Below are positions 1 to 9,072 of a stretch of DNA of 64,000 nucleotides, one piece after another. The translations under genes and the position numbers were made by a program. The stretch comes from Pseudomonas sp. PDM04 (GTDB lineage: Bacteria; Pseudomonadota; Gammaproteobacteria; Pseudomonadales; Pseudomonadaceae). Location of the stretch: assembly GCF_014851765.1 (NCBI RefSeq), contig NZ_JACVAI010000005.1:124001-188000 (forward strand). Reading direction: 5' to 3'. Each line of letters opens with the position of its first letter. The first letter of the stretch is position 1. The notes under the pieces were generated by a model. It made no database searches and had not been told where the DNA came from. It saw only the letters and a list, made by a program, of their open reading frames with translations.

Positions 1-82
1 ACGGTTTGGTCAGTGTTAAGCCTAAGCGCGACAATCTGTCACGTCTAATTGCTATTACTGATCTACCGATAGATGACATCGA

Positions 83-970
83 TCAAGAGTCGGCTGGCGA
101 TTTCTGATACAGCGCAAAACAGGCTTCGGCTAACGCCGAGCGCGGGGCGCTGCGACGCATGATCAGCCCCAGCCGGCCGAGGGTCTGCGCGTTTTCGATC
201 GGTTGCAGGCGCAAATGGTCGGTCAGGTTTTCCAGGCCGCCCTCAAGCGGCATGACGGCGCAGCACAATCCGCCGTGCACGGCCTGAAGCAACTGATGCA
301 CGGCATCGGTCTGCAACAGCGGTTGCGGGATCAGGCCACGGCTGTGGAAGTTGTGGTCGATGGACTGGCGGAAGTGCATGCCGCTGGTGAGCATGCCCAG
401 GGGCAGTTCGATCAGCGACTCCCAGCTCAGTGGCGCCTCGCCGAAGGTGAAATGACGCTGGTCGTAGAGCAGCCCCATGTGTGTTTCGCTGAAGCTCAGG
501 GAATCGAAGCGTTCGGCGTCCAGGCGTTCGAGGTAGGACACGCCGAGGTCCAGGCGATTGCTCGCCAGTTGTTCGAGGATCTGCTCGGAGCTCAATGCCG
601 ACAGTTCGAAGCGCAGGTTGGGGTGTTCGCTGTGCAGGCGTTGCATCATCGGCAGCGGATCGAAACTCGAGAGCGGCACCACGCCCAGGCGCAACGTACC
701 GATCAGGTTGCCGCGGCACGCCGCGGCCTCGGCCTGCAACCCGTCGCAGGCAGCCAGCACGGTACGGGCCCAGGCCAGCACCCGCTCGCCCGGTGCGGTA
801 AAACCCTCGAAGCGTTGTCCCCGGTTGACCAGCGGCAGTTCCAGCTCTTCCTCCAGGCTGCGCAGGCGCATGGACAGGGTCGGCTGGGTGATGTGACACC
901 GTGCGGCGGCCTGGCCGAAGTGCCGGGTTTCGTCGAGGGCGATGAGGAATTTCAGCTGCTTGATGTCCAT
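83..970 (-). CDS. LysR family transcriptional regulator
   Basis: A 295-aa protein with the LysR layout: an N-terminal winged helix-turn-helix (about residues 1-60, opening MDIKQLKFLIALDETRHFGQ with ITQPTLSMRLRSLE as recognition helix) and a substrate-binding effector domain (about 90-290). It is divergent from the kbp gene, with a 137-bp shared promoter region. In pseudomonads a LysR gene stands at this place next to formate dehydrogenase genes, which would lie left of the window. Ligand and targets cannot be read from the sequence. The family call is firm; the specific function is unknown. Confidence 0.93.
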   Translation of the reverse strand: MDIKQLKFLIALDETRHFGQAAARCHITQPTLSMRLRSLEEELELPLVNRGQRFEGFTAPGERVLAWARTVLAACDGLQAEAAACRGNLIGTLRLGVVPLSSFDPLPMMQRLHSEHPNLRFELSALSSEQILEQLASNRLDLGVSYLERLDAERFDSLSFSETHMGLLYDQRHFTFGEAPLSWESLIELPLGMLTSGMHFRQSIDHNFHSRGLIPQPLLQTDAVHQLLQAVHGGLCCAVMPLEGGLENLTDHLRLQPIENAQTLGRLGLIMRRSAPRSALAEACFALYQKSPADS

Positions 971-1107
971 TTTCGCTCCAGGGCACGGGGAGTGGGCGAT
1001 TCTAGCGGTTGGCGGCGAGTGGCGTCATTGGTCGGCTTGGATCCGTTTCTGGCAAAGGTGGACTAGGCTTTTGCGTCTGGACACTTAACTACCAGGGAGC
1101 GCACACA

Positions 1108-1557
1108 ATGAGCCTGTTCAGTTTTCTGAAGGAAGCCGGTGAAAAAATCCTCGATGCCCTGACGCCAGACAAGGCCGAGGCCAACAGCGAGGCACTGACC
1201 CAGCATGTGAAGGACGCACTGACCGGGATCGATACGTCGAAGATCCAGGTGAAGGTCGAGGGTGAAAAAATCATCGCCACCGGTGAAGCCGCCAGCCAGG
1301 AAGAGAAGGAAAAAATTCTCCTGGCCCTGGGGAACGTGGCCGGCATCAGCGGCGTTGACGACCAGATCACGGTGACCGGCCCGGTCGTCGTCGCCTCGCA
1401 GTTCGTCGTGGTGCAGAAGGGCGATACCCTCAGCGCGATTTCACTGCGGGTGTACGGGGATGCCAACAAGTATCAGAAGATCTTCGAGGCCAACAAGCCG
1501 ATGCTCAAGGACCCGAACAAGATTTACCCAGGGCAGTCGCTGCGCATTCCCGAGTAG
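1108..1557 (+). CDS. kbp: Kbp/YgaU-type BON-LysM potassium-binding protein
   Basis: A 149-aa soluble protein: a short N-terminal helix (MSLFSFLKEAGEKILDAL), a BON domain (about 25-90) and a C-terminal LysM domain (about 97-147, with VVQKGDTLSAIS and NKIYPGQSLRIP). Length and domain order equal E. coli YgaU/Kbp, a cytoplasmic K+-binding protein. The start at 1108 gives the family length and follows a GGGAG motif; an upstream in-frame ATG would add 33 unrelated residues. There is no signal peptide, so it should act in the cytoplasm although LysM is often a peptidoglycan module. The potassium role is inferred from E. coli. Confidence 0.9.
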   Translation: MSLFSFLKEAGEKILDALTPDKAEANSEALTQHVKDALTGIDTSKIQVKVEGEKIIATGEAASQEEKEKILLALGNVAGISGVDDQITVTGPVVVASQFVVVQKGDTLSAISLRVYGDANKYQKIFEANKPMLKDPNKIYPGQSLRIPE

Positions 1558-1580
1558 GGCTCAAGACCGAGTGATGGCCT

Positions 1581-1652
1581 TCGCGGGCAAGCCCGCTCCC
1601 ACAGGTATTTTGAACGCTGCGAAACCTGTGGGAGCGAGCCTGCTCGCGATGG
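1581..1652. repeat. REP inverted pair between kbp and yrfG
   Basis: Two REP units in opposite orientation, one ending GCCCGCTCCCACAGG and the other reading GTGGGAGCGAGCCTGCTCGC, separated by about 20 bp. They lie between the convergent genes kbp and yrfG and may act as a transcription barrier. This is the first of ten REP sites in the window. Confidence 0.9.
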
Positions 1653-1665
1653 GCGCGACTCGGCC

Positions 1666-2328
1666 TTAAAGCCCAGCAATCAAGGTCCGGTAATCCTCCA
1701 CCGCCGCAAACTCCGCCGTGTCCTTCGGCCCCTTGCGGCTGTCCGGCTCGCGCACGGCCAGCAGGTGCGCCACGCCGAAGTCGCGTGCACTGCGCAGGAT
1801 CGGCAAGGTGTCGTCGATGAACAGGCTGCGCGCCGGATCGAAGCCGATGTCCGCTTGCAAGGCATCCCAGAATTGCCGGCTTTCCTTGGCGAACCCGTAG
1901 TCGTGCGAGCTGATCAACCGTTCGAAATACGGCGCCAGTTCAATTCTCTCCAGCTTCAACGACAGCGAATCGCGGTGCGCGTTGGTGATCAGCACCACAC
2001 GTTTGCCCGCCTGCCTGATCGCGGCCAGGAACGTGTCCGCATCCGGGCGCAGCGCAATCAGGTGGGCGGTTTCCCGTTTCAGTTCGCGCACCGGCAGTTT
2101 CAGCTCGGCGCTCCAGAAGTCCAGGCAATACCAGCGCAACTGCCCGGCGTTGCGTTCGAACAGCGGTTGCAGCTCCATGTCCGCCATGGCCCGGCTCACC
2201 CCGTGCAACTCGGCGTAACGCTGCGGCAGGTGTTCGAGCCAGAAATGATTGTCGAAATGCAGGTCCAACAACGTGCCGTCCATGTCCAGCAGAACGGTAT
2301 CGATGTCGCGCCACGGCAGCAGTGACAT
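1666..2328 (-). CDS. yrfG: GMP/IMP nucleotidase YrfG (HAD family)
   Basis: A 220-aa HAD-superfamily phosphatase with motif I VLLDMDGTLLD near the N-terminus, motif II VVLITNA and motif III/IV SLFIDDTLPI. The E. coli homologue hydrolyses GMP and IMP. The start at 2328 is preceded by GGAG about ten bases upstream; a longer TTG start would give a non-family N-terminus. It is divergent from nudE, as in other pseudomonads, where nudE, cysQ and yrfG stay together as nucleotide house-cleaning genes. Confidence 0.9.
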   Translation of the reverse strand: MSLLPWRDIDTVLLDMDGTLLDLHFDNHFWLEHLPQRYAELHGVSRAMADMELQPLFERNAGQLRWYCLDFWSAELKLPVRELKRETAHLIALRPDADTFLAAIRQAGKRVVLITNAHRDSLSLKLERIELAPYFERLISSHDYGFAKESRQFWDALQADIGFDPARSLFIDDTLPILRSARDFGVAHLLAVREPDSRKGPKDTAEFAAVEDYRTLIAGL

Positions 2329-2418
2329 AAAAAACGTCTCCAACGGTAAAAAAGATATCCGGGATCAACAATCAGGATAGGCCGGGTATAGTAACCCGTT
2401 CACGCCAAGGAGCTTTTC

Positions 2419-2985
2419 ATGCGCCAGAAACCCACTGTCCTCGCCCGCGAGATCGTCGCCACCAGCCGCCTGTTCTGCGTTGAAGAACTGAAACTGCGTT
2501 TTTCCAATGGTGCGGAGCGCACCTATGAGCGGTTGGTCGGCAGGGGCGCGGGTTATGGCGCGGTGATGATCGTGGCGATGCTCGACGCCGAACACGCGGT
2601 GCTGGTCGAGGAGTATTGCGGCGGCACCGATGAGTACGAACTGTCGCTGCCCAAAGGCTTGATCGAGCCGGGTGAAGACGTGTTGGCGGCGGCAGAGCGT
2701 GAGCTCAAGGAAGAAGCCGGGTATGGCGCGCGCCAGTTGATGCACCTGACCGAGTTGTCGTTGTCTCCGGGCTACATGAGCCAGAAGATCCAGGTGGTGT
2801 TGGCCATGGACCTGTACGAAGAACGGCTGGAGGGCGACGAACCGGAGCCGATGGGCGTGGACAAGATCAATCTGCGCGAGCTGTCGGGGCTGGCGCAGAA
2901 CCCGAAATTCACCGAGGGTCGTGCCTTGGCGGCGTTGTACCTGGCCCGCGACCTGCTGACCCAGCGCGGGGAGTTCCTGCCATGA
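2419..2985 (+). CDS. nudE: ADP compounds hydrolase NudE
   Basis: A 188-aa Nudix hydrolase with the full Nudix box GLIEPGEDVLAAAERELKEE. NudE of E. coli cleaves ADP-ribose, NADH and Ap3A-type compounds in the cytoplasm. The stop overlaps the cysQ start by four bases (ATGA), so the two genes are translationally coupled. Length and N-terminus (MRQKPTVLAREIVATSRLFC) fit the family. Confidence 0.92.
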   Translation: MRQKPTVLAREIVATSRLFCVEELKLRFSNGAERTYERLVGRGAGYGAVMIVAMLDAEHAVLVEEYCGGTDEYELSLPKGLIEPGEDVLAAAERELKEEAGYGARQLMHLTELSLSPGYMSQKIQVVLAMDLYEERLEGDEPEPMGVDKINLRELSGLAQNPKFTEGRALAALYLARDLLTQRGEFLP

Positions 2986-3809
2986 CATTCCCGCATCCGT
3001 TGATGACTCCCGTTGTGGAACTGGCCTTGCAGGCGGGCGAGGCGATCCTGCCGTTCTGGCGCACCGGCACCGCAGTGACGACCAAGGCTGACGAATCCCC
3101 GGTGACTGCCGCCGACCTGGCTGCCCATCACCTGATTCTGGCCGGGCTGACCGCGCTGGCCCCGGACATTCCGGTGTTGTCCGAGGAAGACGCCGATATC
3201 CCACAAAGCGTACGTGCCGGTTGGCATCGGTGGTGGCTGGTCGATCCGCTGGATGGCACCAAAGAGTTCATCAACGGCAGCGAAGAGTTCACCGTGAACA
3301 TTGCCCTGATCGAGCGGGGCCAAGTGGTGTTTGGCGTGGTGTCCATGCCGACCAGCGGGCGCTTCTACGTCGGCGGGGCGGGCCTGGGGGCGTGGCGGGG
3401 CGACCAGGGTGCGGAGCCGCTGGCGATCCAGGTTCGCCAGGCGCCGGCCGCAGGGGAGGCGTTTACCGTGGTTGCCAGTCGTCGCCATTCGAGCCCCGAG
3501 CAGGAGCGTCTGCTGGCCGGGCTGAGCGCCAGTCTGGGGGCACTGGAGTTGGCCAATATCGGCAGTTCGTTGAAGTTCTGCCTGCTGGCCGAAGGTGCAG
3601 CGGATTGTTACCCGCGCCTGGCGCCGACCTCGCAGTGGGACACGGCAGCCGCCCAGGGCGTGCTCGAAGGCGCGGGCGGCGAAGTGCTGGAGTTGAGCGG
3701 TGCGCCGTTCAGCTACCCGGCTCGGGAATCATTGCTGAACGGGTCTTTCCTGGCGTTGCCGGCGAAGGCCGCGTGGCGCGAAAAACTCCTGGAACTGGCC
3801 CGCGCCTGA
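2982..3809 (+). CDS. cysQ: 3'(2'),5'-bisphosphate nucleotidase CysQ
   Basis: A 275-aa inositol-monophosphatase fold enzyme that removes 3'-phosphate from PAP/PAPS in sulfur assimilation. Metal-binding motifs are visible: LSEEDADIP, WLVDPLDGTKEFINGSEEFT (the DPxDxT motif) and the late SQWDTAAAQGVLEGAGG. It overlaps the end of nudE by four bases. A REP pair follows directly and probably marks the 3' end of the transcript. Confidence 0.93.
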   Translation: MTFPHPLMTPVVELALQAGEAILPFWRTGTAVTTKADESPVTAADLAAHHLILAGLTALAPDIPVLSEEDADIPQSVRAGWHRWWLVDPLDGTKEFINGSEEFTVNIALIERGQVVFGVVSMPTSGRFYVGGAGLGAWRGDQGAEPLAIQVRQAPAAGEAFTVVASRRHSSPEQERLLAGLSASLGALELANIGSSLKFCLLAEGAADCYPRLAPTSQWDTAAAQGVLEGAGGEVLELSGAPFSYPARESLLNGSFLALPAKAAWREKLLELARA

Positions 3810-3830
3810 CGGCCGGGTCATGCATGGTCC

Positions 3831-3923
3831 CCTGTGGGAGCGAGCCTGCTCGCGATGGCGGAGTGTCAGTCAACAGAGTTTGCGTTTGACACACCGCATC
3901 GCGAGCAGGCTCGCTCCCACAGG
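3831..3923. repeat. REP inverted pair downstream of cysQ
   Basis: Two REP units face each other (GTGGGAGCGAGCCTGCTCGC, then its complement) about 40 bp apart, giving a long hairpin between the convergent cysQ and thioesterase genes. Confidence 0.92.
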
Positions 3924-3940
3924 TTTTTGGATTGGCAGGT

Positions 3941-4396
3941 CTAGCGGTGCAGGACGTACTGCCCGCTGAAGGTCACGGCGTCTTCCTCGCTGTCGGCATT
4001 GACGATCCGCGAGTGCAAGGTCAACCGGGCCCGGCCATAACGCTGGTACATCGCCAGAAATTTCTTCCACACCGCCGCGCTCGGCGCCTGGCAAATCGCG
4101 ACCGCGTCACGGGTGACCGGCAGCGGATAGCTGATCTGCCCTTCGTGGATCACGATGTGCCCGTCCTCAATCCCTTCCTCGCGCAGGCGCAAATGCAGCC
4201 AGCCCCACCCGGCCAGCACCGCGCCGCAATACAGGCTGCCACCGAACATGGTGCTCTTGTGATTGACGTTGGCCTCCAGCGGCAAGTGCAGGCGCAGTTG
4301 CTGGTCGTGCCAGTCGAGCACCTTGACGCCCATGGCCTGCGTCAGAGGGATGTCGTGGTGCAGGACTGATTCCAGGTGGCGACTGTCGCGGTTCAT
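3941..4396 (-). CDS. YiiD C-terminal-type hotdog thioesterase
   Basis: A 151-aa protein of the hotdog fold, like the C-terminal thioesterase domain of E. coli YiiD. The helix with HKSTMFGGSLYCGAVLAGWGW is the conserved part. The start at 4396 (MNRDSRHLESVLHHDIPLT) gives the family length; an upstream start adds 20 residues that do not fit. It lies 28 bp downstream of dctD on the same strand and may share its transcript, with no obvious functional link. The substrate is unknown. Confidence 0.8.
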   Translation of the reverse strand: MNRDSRHLESVLHHDIPLTQAMGVKVLDWHDQQLRLHLPLEANVNHKSTMFGGSLYCGAVLAGWGWLHLRLREEGIEDGHIVIHEGQISYPLPVTRDAVAICQAPSAAVWKKFLAMYQRYGRARLTLHSRIVNADSEEDAVTFSGQYVLHR

Positions 4397-4424
4397 GCGG
4401 GGCCTCGTGTTGGAGGTGAAGGGT

Positions 4425-5819
4425 TCAATCGGATTCGTCGGCAGCGTGTTGCGCACCGCTGTCGGCGAAGTTCAGCCCATGCTTGCGCAGTTTGTCGTGC
4501 AAGGTCTTGCGCGGAATGCCCAGGGCTTCGGCAAGGCTGCGCACCGAGCTGTGGGAGCGTGCCAGTTCGGCGGCAATCAACGATTTCTCGAAGTTCTCCA
4601 CCTGCTCGCTCAGCCCGCCACTGACCACCTCGACCGGGGTGCCGGGCATGCCGTCCGCTGCGCTGTTGTCCAGCGCCAGTTCCAGGCCCAGGGCGAAGCG
4701 TTCGGCGGCGTTTTGCAGTTCCCGCACGTTGCCCGGCCAGGTGTGGCGCAGCAACAGCGCCCGCTGCCCCGGTTGCAGTTCGTGGGGCGGCAGGCCATGG
4801 CGGGCACTGGCTTCGTCGGCGAAGTGCTGGAACAGCATCAGCGCATCCTCACCGCGCTCGCGCAGCGGCGGAATGCGCAGCGGCGCGACGTTGAGCCGGT
4901 AATACAGGTCGGCGCGGAAGCGTCCCTGATCGGCGGACTGGCGCAAGTCTTCCTTGGTCGCCGCGATGATGCGGATGTCCAGCGGGATCAACTGGTTGCC
5001 ACCCAGGCGCTCGACCACGCGCTCCTGCAGCAACCGCAGCAGTTTCACCTGCACGTCCAGGCTCATGCTTTCGATTTCGTCGAGGAACAGCGTGCCGCCA
5101 TTGGCGAATTCGAACTTGCCGATACGGCGTTTTTGCGCGCCGGTGAAGGCGCCCGGTTCGTGGCCGAACAACTCGCTTTCCACGACCGACTCCGCCAGGG
5201 CACCGGCATTGATCGCCACGAACGGTCCATTGCGCCGGCTCGACAGATCGTGCAGCGCCCGGGCCACGACTTCTTTGCCGGCACCGGTTTCGCCGAGGAT
5301 CAGCACGTCGGCCTTGGTCGCCGCGAGTGCACCGATCTGCTCGCGCAAGCGCAGCATGGAGGCCGATTGCCCGACCAGCCGCGCGCTCAGTTCATGACGG
5401 TCGCTCAGGGCCAGGCGCAGGCTGCGGTTGTCCAGCACCAGTCGGCGCACGGCCAACGCGCGGCGCACGCTGTCGAGCAGGGCGTCGCTGGCGAAAGGCT
5501 TTTCCAGAAAGTCATAGGCCCCGGCACGCATCGCCTGCACCGCCAGCGGCACGTCGCCATGGCCGGTGATCAGCAATACCGGCAGCTCCGGGTCCATGGC
5601 ATGCAGTTCGCCCAGCAGCTCAAGACCGTCCATGCCCGGCATGCGGATGTCGCTGACCACCACGCCCGGCCAGTCGCGTTCCAGTTGTCCGGCCAGGCCC
5701 TTGGCTTCGCCCAGCGGCAGTATTTTCAGGCCGGCGAGGTCCAGGGTCTGGCTGAGGGCCTGACGCAGGTGTGGGTCATCGTCGATCAGCACGACCTGAA
5801 TGCGGTTGTCGATGGTCAT
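4425..5819 (-). CDS. dctD: C4-dicarboxylate sigma-54 response regulator DctD
   Basis: A 464-aa NtrC-type activator: receiver domain (about 1-120; DDD near the N-terminus, phospho-Asp in VVSDIRMPGMDG), AAA+ domain (about 145-380; Walker A GETGAGKE, the sigma-54 contact GAFTGA, Walker B GGTLFLDEIE) and a Fis-type HTH at the C-terminus (SLAEALGIPRKTLHDKLRKHGL). The start at 5819 overlaps the dctB stop (ATGA). With DctB it should activate sigma-54 promoters of C4-dicarboxylate transport genes, none of which are in the window. Confidence 0.93.
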   Translation of the reverse strand: MTIDNRIQVVLIDDDPHLRQALSQTLDLAGLKILPLGEAKGLAGQLERDWPGVVVSDIRMPGMDGLELLGELHAMDPELPVLLITGHGDVPLAVQAMRAGAYDFLEKPFASDALLDSVRRALAVRRLVLDNRSLRLALSDRHELSARLVGQSASMLRLREQIGALAATKADVLILGETGAGKEVVARALHDLSSRRNGPFVAINAGALAESVVESELFGHEPGAFTGAQKRRIGKFEFANGGTLFLDEIESMSLDVQVKLLRLLQERVVERLGGNQLIPLDIRIIAATKEDLRQSADQGRFRADLYYRLNVAPLRIPPLRERGEDALMLFQHFADEASARHGLPPHELQPGQRALLLRHTWPGNVRELQNAAERFALGLELALDNSAADGMPGTPVEVVSGGLSEQVENFEKSLIAAELARSHSSVRSLAEALGIPRKTLHDKLRKHGLNFADSGAQHAADESD

Positions 5820-7630
5820 GCACTTCGGTCCTCGGACGGTTGCAGGCTCACGCCCGGCGCGCCTGCGCGCAGTTTCAGGGTAATCAGCGCGCCGCCTTCC
5901 TTGTGGTTGGAGAACAACAGTTCCCCGCCGAAGGCGCGCATCAGTGTCTCGCAGATCGCCAGTCCCAACCCCAGCCCCTGAGTCCGGGTCTTGGTGGTGT
6001 AGAACGGCTCGCTGGCGCGCCCCAGGGCTTCCATGCAAAAGCCCGGGCCGTTGTCGCGAATGGTCAGGTTGACGCCGTCGGCGGTGGATTGGGCACTCAA
6101 CCAGAGTTTACGTGGCGGGCCCTTTTCCGTCAGCGCGTCCAGGGCGTTGGCCAGCAGGTTGCCGAGCACCTGGCGCAGACGGGTTTCCCCGGCCTCGACC
6201 CACAGGGCGGCAGCCGGCAGGTCGCGGATCAGTTCGACTTCCATGCTGCGCCGGCGCTTGGCCAGCAGCGCCAGCGCGTCATCCAGCGCTGGTTGCAGCG
6301 CCACGCTTTCCGGCGCGTGGCGATCACGGCGGGCAAAGGCCCGCAGGTGGGCAATGATCGAGGCCATGCGCCCGGTCAGTTCGCTGATCAGCTTGAGGTT
6401 GCCGCGCGCGTCGTCGATGCGTTGATGATCGAGCAGCACTTCGGCGTTTTCCGCGTAGCTGCGGATGGCCGCCAGCGGTTGATTGAGTTCGTGGCTGATG
6501 CTCGCCGACATGGTGCCGAGCGCCGACAATTTGCCGGCCTGCACCAGGTCATCCTGGGCGCGCACCAGCTCCTGTTGCGCGTGCTCGCGCTCGAGCACTT
6601 CCTGCTTCAGCCGGCGGTTGAGGCCTTCCAGGTCGCTGGTACGCTCGGCGACCCGGCCTTCCAGTTCCCGTCGCGCCTTGGCTTCGAAGGCGATCCGCTC
6701 CAGGTAATGGCGGCGGCGTTGCATCATCAGGCCGAGCAACAGCATCAACACCAGCAGCGTCGCGCCGCCGATGGCGACCACCGTGCGTACGGGCCGGTCG
6801 ATCAGCGTGCGCGGCGCGAGGATGCTCACGCTCCAGCCGGTTTCGTCAATCTGTTGGGTCTGGGTCAACCAGGCATCGGGGCTGAGATGCAGCGGCTTTG
6901 GCTCGCGGGTCGGATAGGGTTGGATGGCGATGATCGCCGCGCGCTCGGCGTCGCTCAACGGCCGGGTCGCACGAAAGCGCCATTCAGGCCGCGAGGTGAG
7001 GATGACCACGCCGTTGTGGTCGGTGACCAGCAGTTGTTCGGGGGTCTTGCCCCAGAGGCTTTCGGTGTGGTCCAGGTCGACTTTGGTCACCAGTACGCCG
7101 ATGACCTTTTCCCGGTCACGCACGGCTGCGGCGAAGAAATACCCGCGTTTGGCCGAGGTGGTGCCCAGGCCGAAAAAACGCCCCAGGCGCCCGGCCATGG
7201 CCTCGCTGAAATAAGGCCGGAAGGCAAAGTTGCGGCCGACGAAACTGTCGTGTTTGTCCCAGTTGGACGCGGCAATCGTATTGCCCTGCGTGTCCATCAG
7301 GTACATGACTTCGGCACCGGTCTGCGTGGCGATGTTCTTCAACAGGCGGTTGGCGTTGCCCTGGATGACGCCATCGTCCGGTGCCGACAGGTCCGCGCGC
7401 AGGGCCGGCAGGTCGCCGAGGATCTGCGGCAGCACCTCATAGCGGTGCAGGGTGCCCAACAGGTTGGCGACGTACAGGTCGAGGGTCTGACGGTTCTGCC
7501 CGGCCAGTTCGCTGCGGTAGTAGCGCTCGGCCAGATGCTCCAGCGGCCACAGCAAGGGCGCCAGGCACAGTGCAAGCAGGGCCAGGCTGCGCCAGCGGGG
7601 TCGGCGGGGAAGGGTCGGAGTCATGAGCAT
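5816..7630 (-). CDS. dctB: C4-dicarboxylate sensor histidine kinase DctB
   Basis: A 604-aa membrane sensor: an N-terminal TM segment (about 14-30), a periplasmic double-Cache region (about 35-285), a second TM (about 290-310), a coiled-coil linker rich in E and R, the dimerisation/H-box SASISHELNQPLAAIRSYAEN, and an ATPase domain with DNGPGF, FYTTK and GLGLGLAI boxes. It senses C4-dicarboxylates in the periplasm and phosphorylates DctD. It lies just downstream of rmlD with a 30-bp gap. The start is 7630 or the ATG two codons later. Confidence 0.93.
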   Translation of the reverse strand: MLMTPTLPRRPRWRSLALLALCLAPLLWPLEHLAERYYRSELAGQNRQTLDLYVANLLGTLHRYEVLPQILGDLPALRADLSAPDDGVIQGNANRLLKNIATQTGAEVMYLMDTQGNTIAASNWDKHDSFVGRNFAFRPYFSEAMAGRLGRFFGLGTTSAKRGYFFAAAVRDREKVIGVLVTKVDLDHTESLWGKTPEQLLVTDHNGVVILTSRPEWRFRATRPLSDAERAAIIAIQPYPTREPKPLHLSPDAWLTQTQQIDETGWSVSILAPRTLIDRPVRTVVAIGGATLLVLMLLLGLMMQRRRHYLERIAFEAKARRELEGRVAERTSDLEGLNRRLKQEVLEREHAQQELVRAQDDLVQAGKLSALGTMSASISHELNQPLAAIRSYAENAEVLLDHQRIDDARGNLKLISELTGRMASIIAHLRAFARRDRHAPESVALQPALDDALALLAKRRRSMEVELIRDLPAAALWVEAGETRLRQVLGNLLANALDALTEKGPPRKLWLSAQSTADGVNLTIRDNGPGFCMEALGRASEPFYTTKTRTQGLGLGLAICETLMRAFGGELLFSNHKEGGALITLKLRAGAPGVSLQPSEDRSA

Positions 7631-7660
7631 CAGGCGCCTGTGGGTACAGGCGCATTATGC

Positions 7661-8530
7661 CTAGGCTTGTTCGGCAAGGCACTCGTGCAGCGCGGTTTGC
7701 CAGTCGGGCTGGCTGACGCCCCATTCACGCTGCAGGCGTCGGCCGTCCAGGCGCGAGTTCAGCGGTCGGGTGGCGGGGGTCGGGTAGTCGCTGGACGGGA
7801 TCGGTATCAGGTTGGCGCATGGCTTGCCCTGTGCGCGCAACGCCTCGCCGATGGCCTGGGCAAAGCCGAACCAGGACGTTTCGCCTTGAGCCGTCAGGTG
7901 ATAAGTGCCCCAGGCGCCGGTTTGTCCCGCCTGCCAACGTTCGATCAAGGCGAGCGTGCTGCGGGCGATGGTGCCGGCCCAGGTGGGCGCACCGATCTGA
8001 TCGGCGACCACACGCAGCTCCGGTTTTTCCTGCAGCAGGCGTTGCATGGTCAGCAGGAAATTGCGGCCATGGGCCGAGTAGACCCAACTGGTGCGCAAGA
8101 TCAGGTGCTGGCCTTGCACCGCGCTGATCGCCTGCTCGCCGGCCAGCTTGCTCTGGCCGTAGACGCCCAGCGGATTCGGCGCGTCGTCTTCGGTGTAGGG
8201 CGAGCTTTTGCTGCCGTCGAACACGTAGTCGGTGGAGTAGTGAATCAGTGGAATACCCAATGCCGCGGCTTCTTCGGCGAGGATGCCTGGTGCCACGGCG
8301 TTGATGGCGAAAGCCACCTGCGGTTCGGTCTCGGCTTGATCGACCGCGGTGTACGCTGCGGCGTTGATGATCAGGTCGGGACGAACGCGTTGAACTTGCT
8401 GACGCAGTTGTTGCGGGTCGGTCAGGTCGAACTGACCGCGCCCCGGAACAACCAGTTCGCCAAGCGTTTTCAGGTGATGTTGCAGTTCAGTTGAGACCTG
8501 TCCATGTTGACCGCTGATAAGAATTCTCAT
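7661..8530 (-). CDS. rmlD: dTDP-4-dehydrorhamnose reductase
   Basis: A 289-aa extended SDR reducing dTDP-4-keto-L-rhamnose to dTDP-L-rhamnose with NAD(P)H. Visible: nucleotide-binding GQHGQVSTELQ, NAAAYTAVD, and the catalytic YGQSKLAGE. It is the last gene of rmlBADC and overlaps the rmlC stop by four bases. The rhamnose goes to LPS core and O-antigen and, where made, rhamnolipid. Confidence 0.95.
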   Translation of the reverse strand: MRILISGQHGQVSTELQHHLKTLGELVVPGRGQFDLTDPQQLRQQVQRVRPDLIINAAAYTAVDQAETEPQVAFAINAVAPGILAEEAAALGIPLIHYSTDYVFDGSKSSPYTEDDAPNPLGVYGQSKLAGEQAISAVQGQHLILRTSWVYSAHGRNFLLTMQRLLQEKPELRVVADQIGAPTWAGTIARSTLALIERWQAGQTGAWGTYHLTAQGETSWFGFAQAIGEALRAQGKPCANLIPIPSSDYPTPATRPLNSRLDGRRLQREWGVSQPDWQTALHECLAEQA

Positions 8531-9072
8531 GGAAACAGGTCGACCTCCTGCAGGGTTTTACCCAGTTGGTCCTTGGCCGACAGTTGCGGCGCTTCGGTCA
8601 ACTGCCAGTCGATGGCGAGCGTCGGGTCGTCCCAACGGATGCAGCGCTCGGCGGCCGGGTTGTAATAGTCGGTGGTCTTGTAGAGGAATTCGGCGACGTC
8701 ACTCAACACCACGAACCCGTGGGCAAAACCTTCCGGCACCCAGAGTTGCCGAGCATTTTGTGCCGACAAGCGCACGGCTTCCCACCGGCCGAAATTCGGT
8801 GAGCTGCGACGAACGTCCACCGCCACATCGAGCACTTCACCCAGCGTTACACGTACAAGTTTGCCCTGGGTATTTTCCAGCTGGTAATGCAGACCGCGCA
8901 GCACGCCTTTTACGGAGCGTGAATGGTTGTCCTGCACGAACTGCCGTTGAAGGCCCGTCGCCTGCTCAAAGGCCTTGGCGTTGAAACTCTCGTAGAAAAA
9001 GCCGCGTTCGTCGCCGAACACCTTGGGCTCGAGGATCAACACGCCGGGCAGGGCGGTTTCAATCACATTCAT
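8527..9072 (-). CDS. rmlC: dTDP-4-dehydrorhamnose 3,5-epimerase
   Basis: A 181-aa cupin enzyme with the family signature GVLRGLHYQ, the catalytic His region, and the late WVPEGFAHGF and YKTTDYYNP segments. It epimerises dTDP-4-keto-6-deoxyglucose at C3 and C5. Start and stop overlap rmlA and rmlD by four bases each, which indicates coupled translation. Confidence 0.96.
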   Translation of the reverse strand: MNVIETALPGVLILEPKVFGDERGFFYESFNAKAFEQATGLQRQFVQDNHSRSVKGVLRGLHYQLENTQGKLVRVTLGEVLDVAVDVRRSSPNFGRWEAVRLSAQNARQLWVPEGFAHGFVVLSDVAEFLYKTTDYYNPAAERCIRWDDPTLAIDWQLTEAPQLSAKDQLGKTLQEVDLFP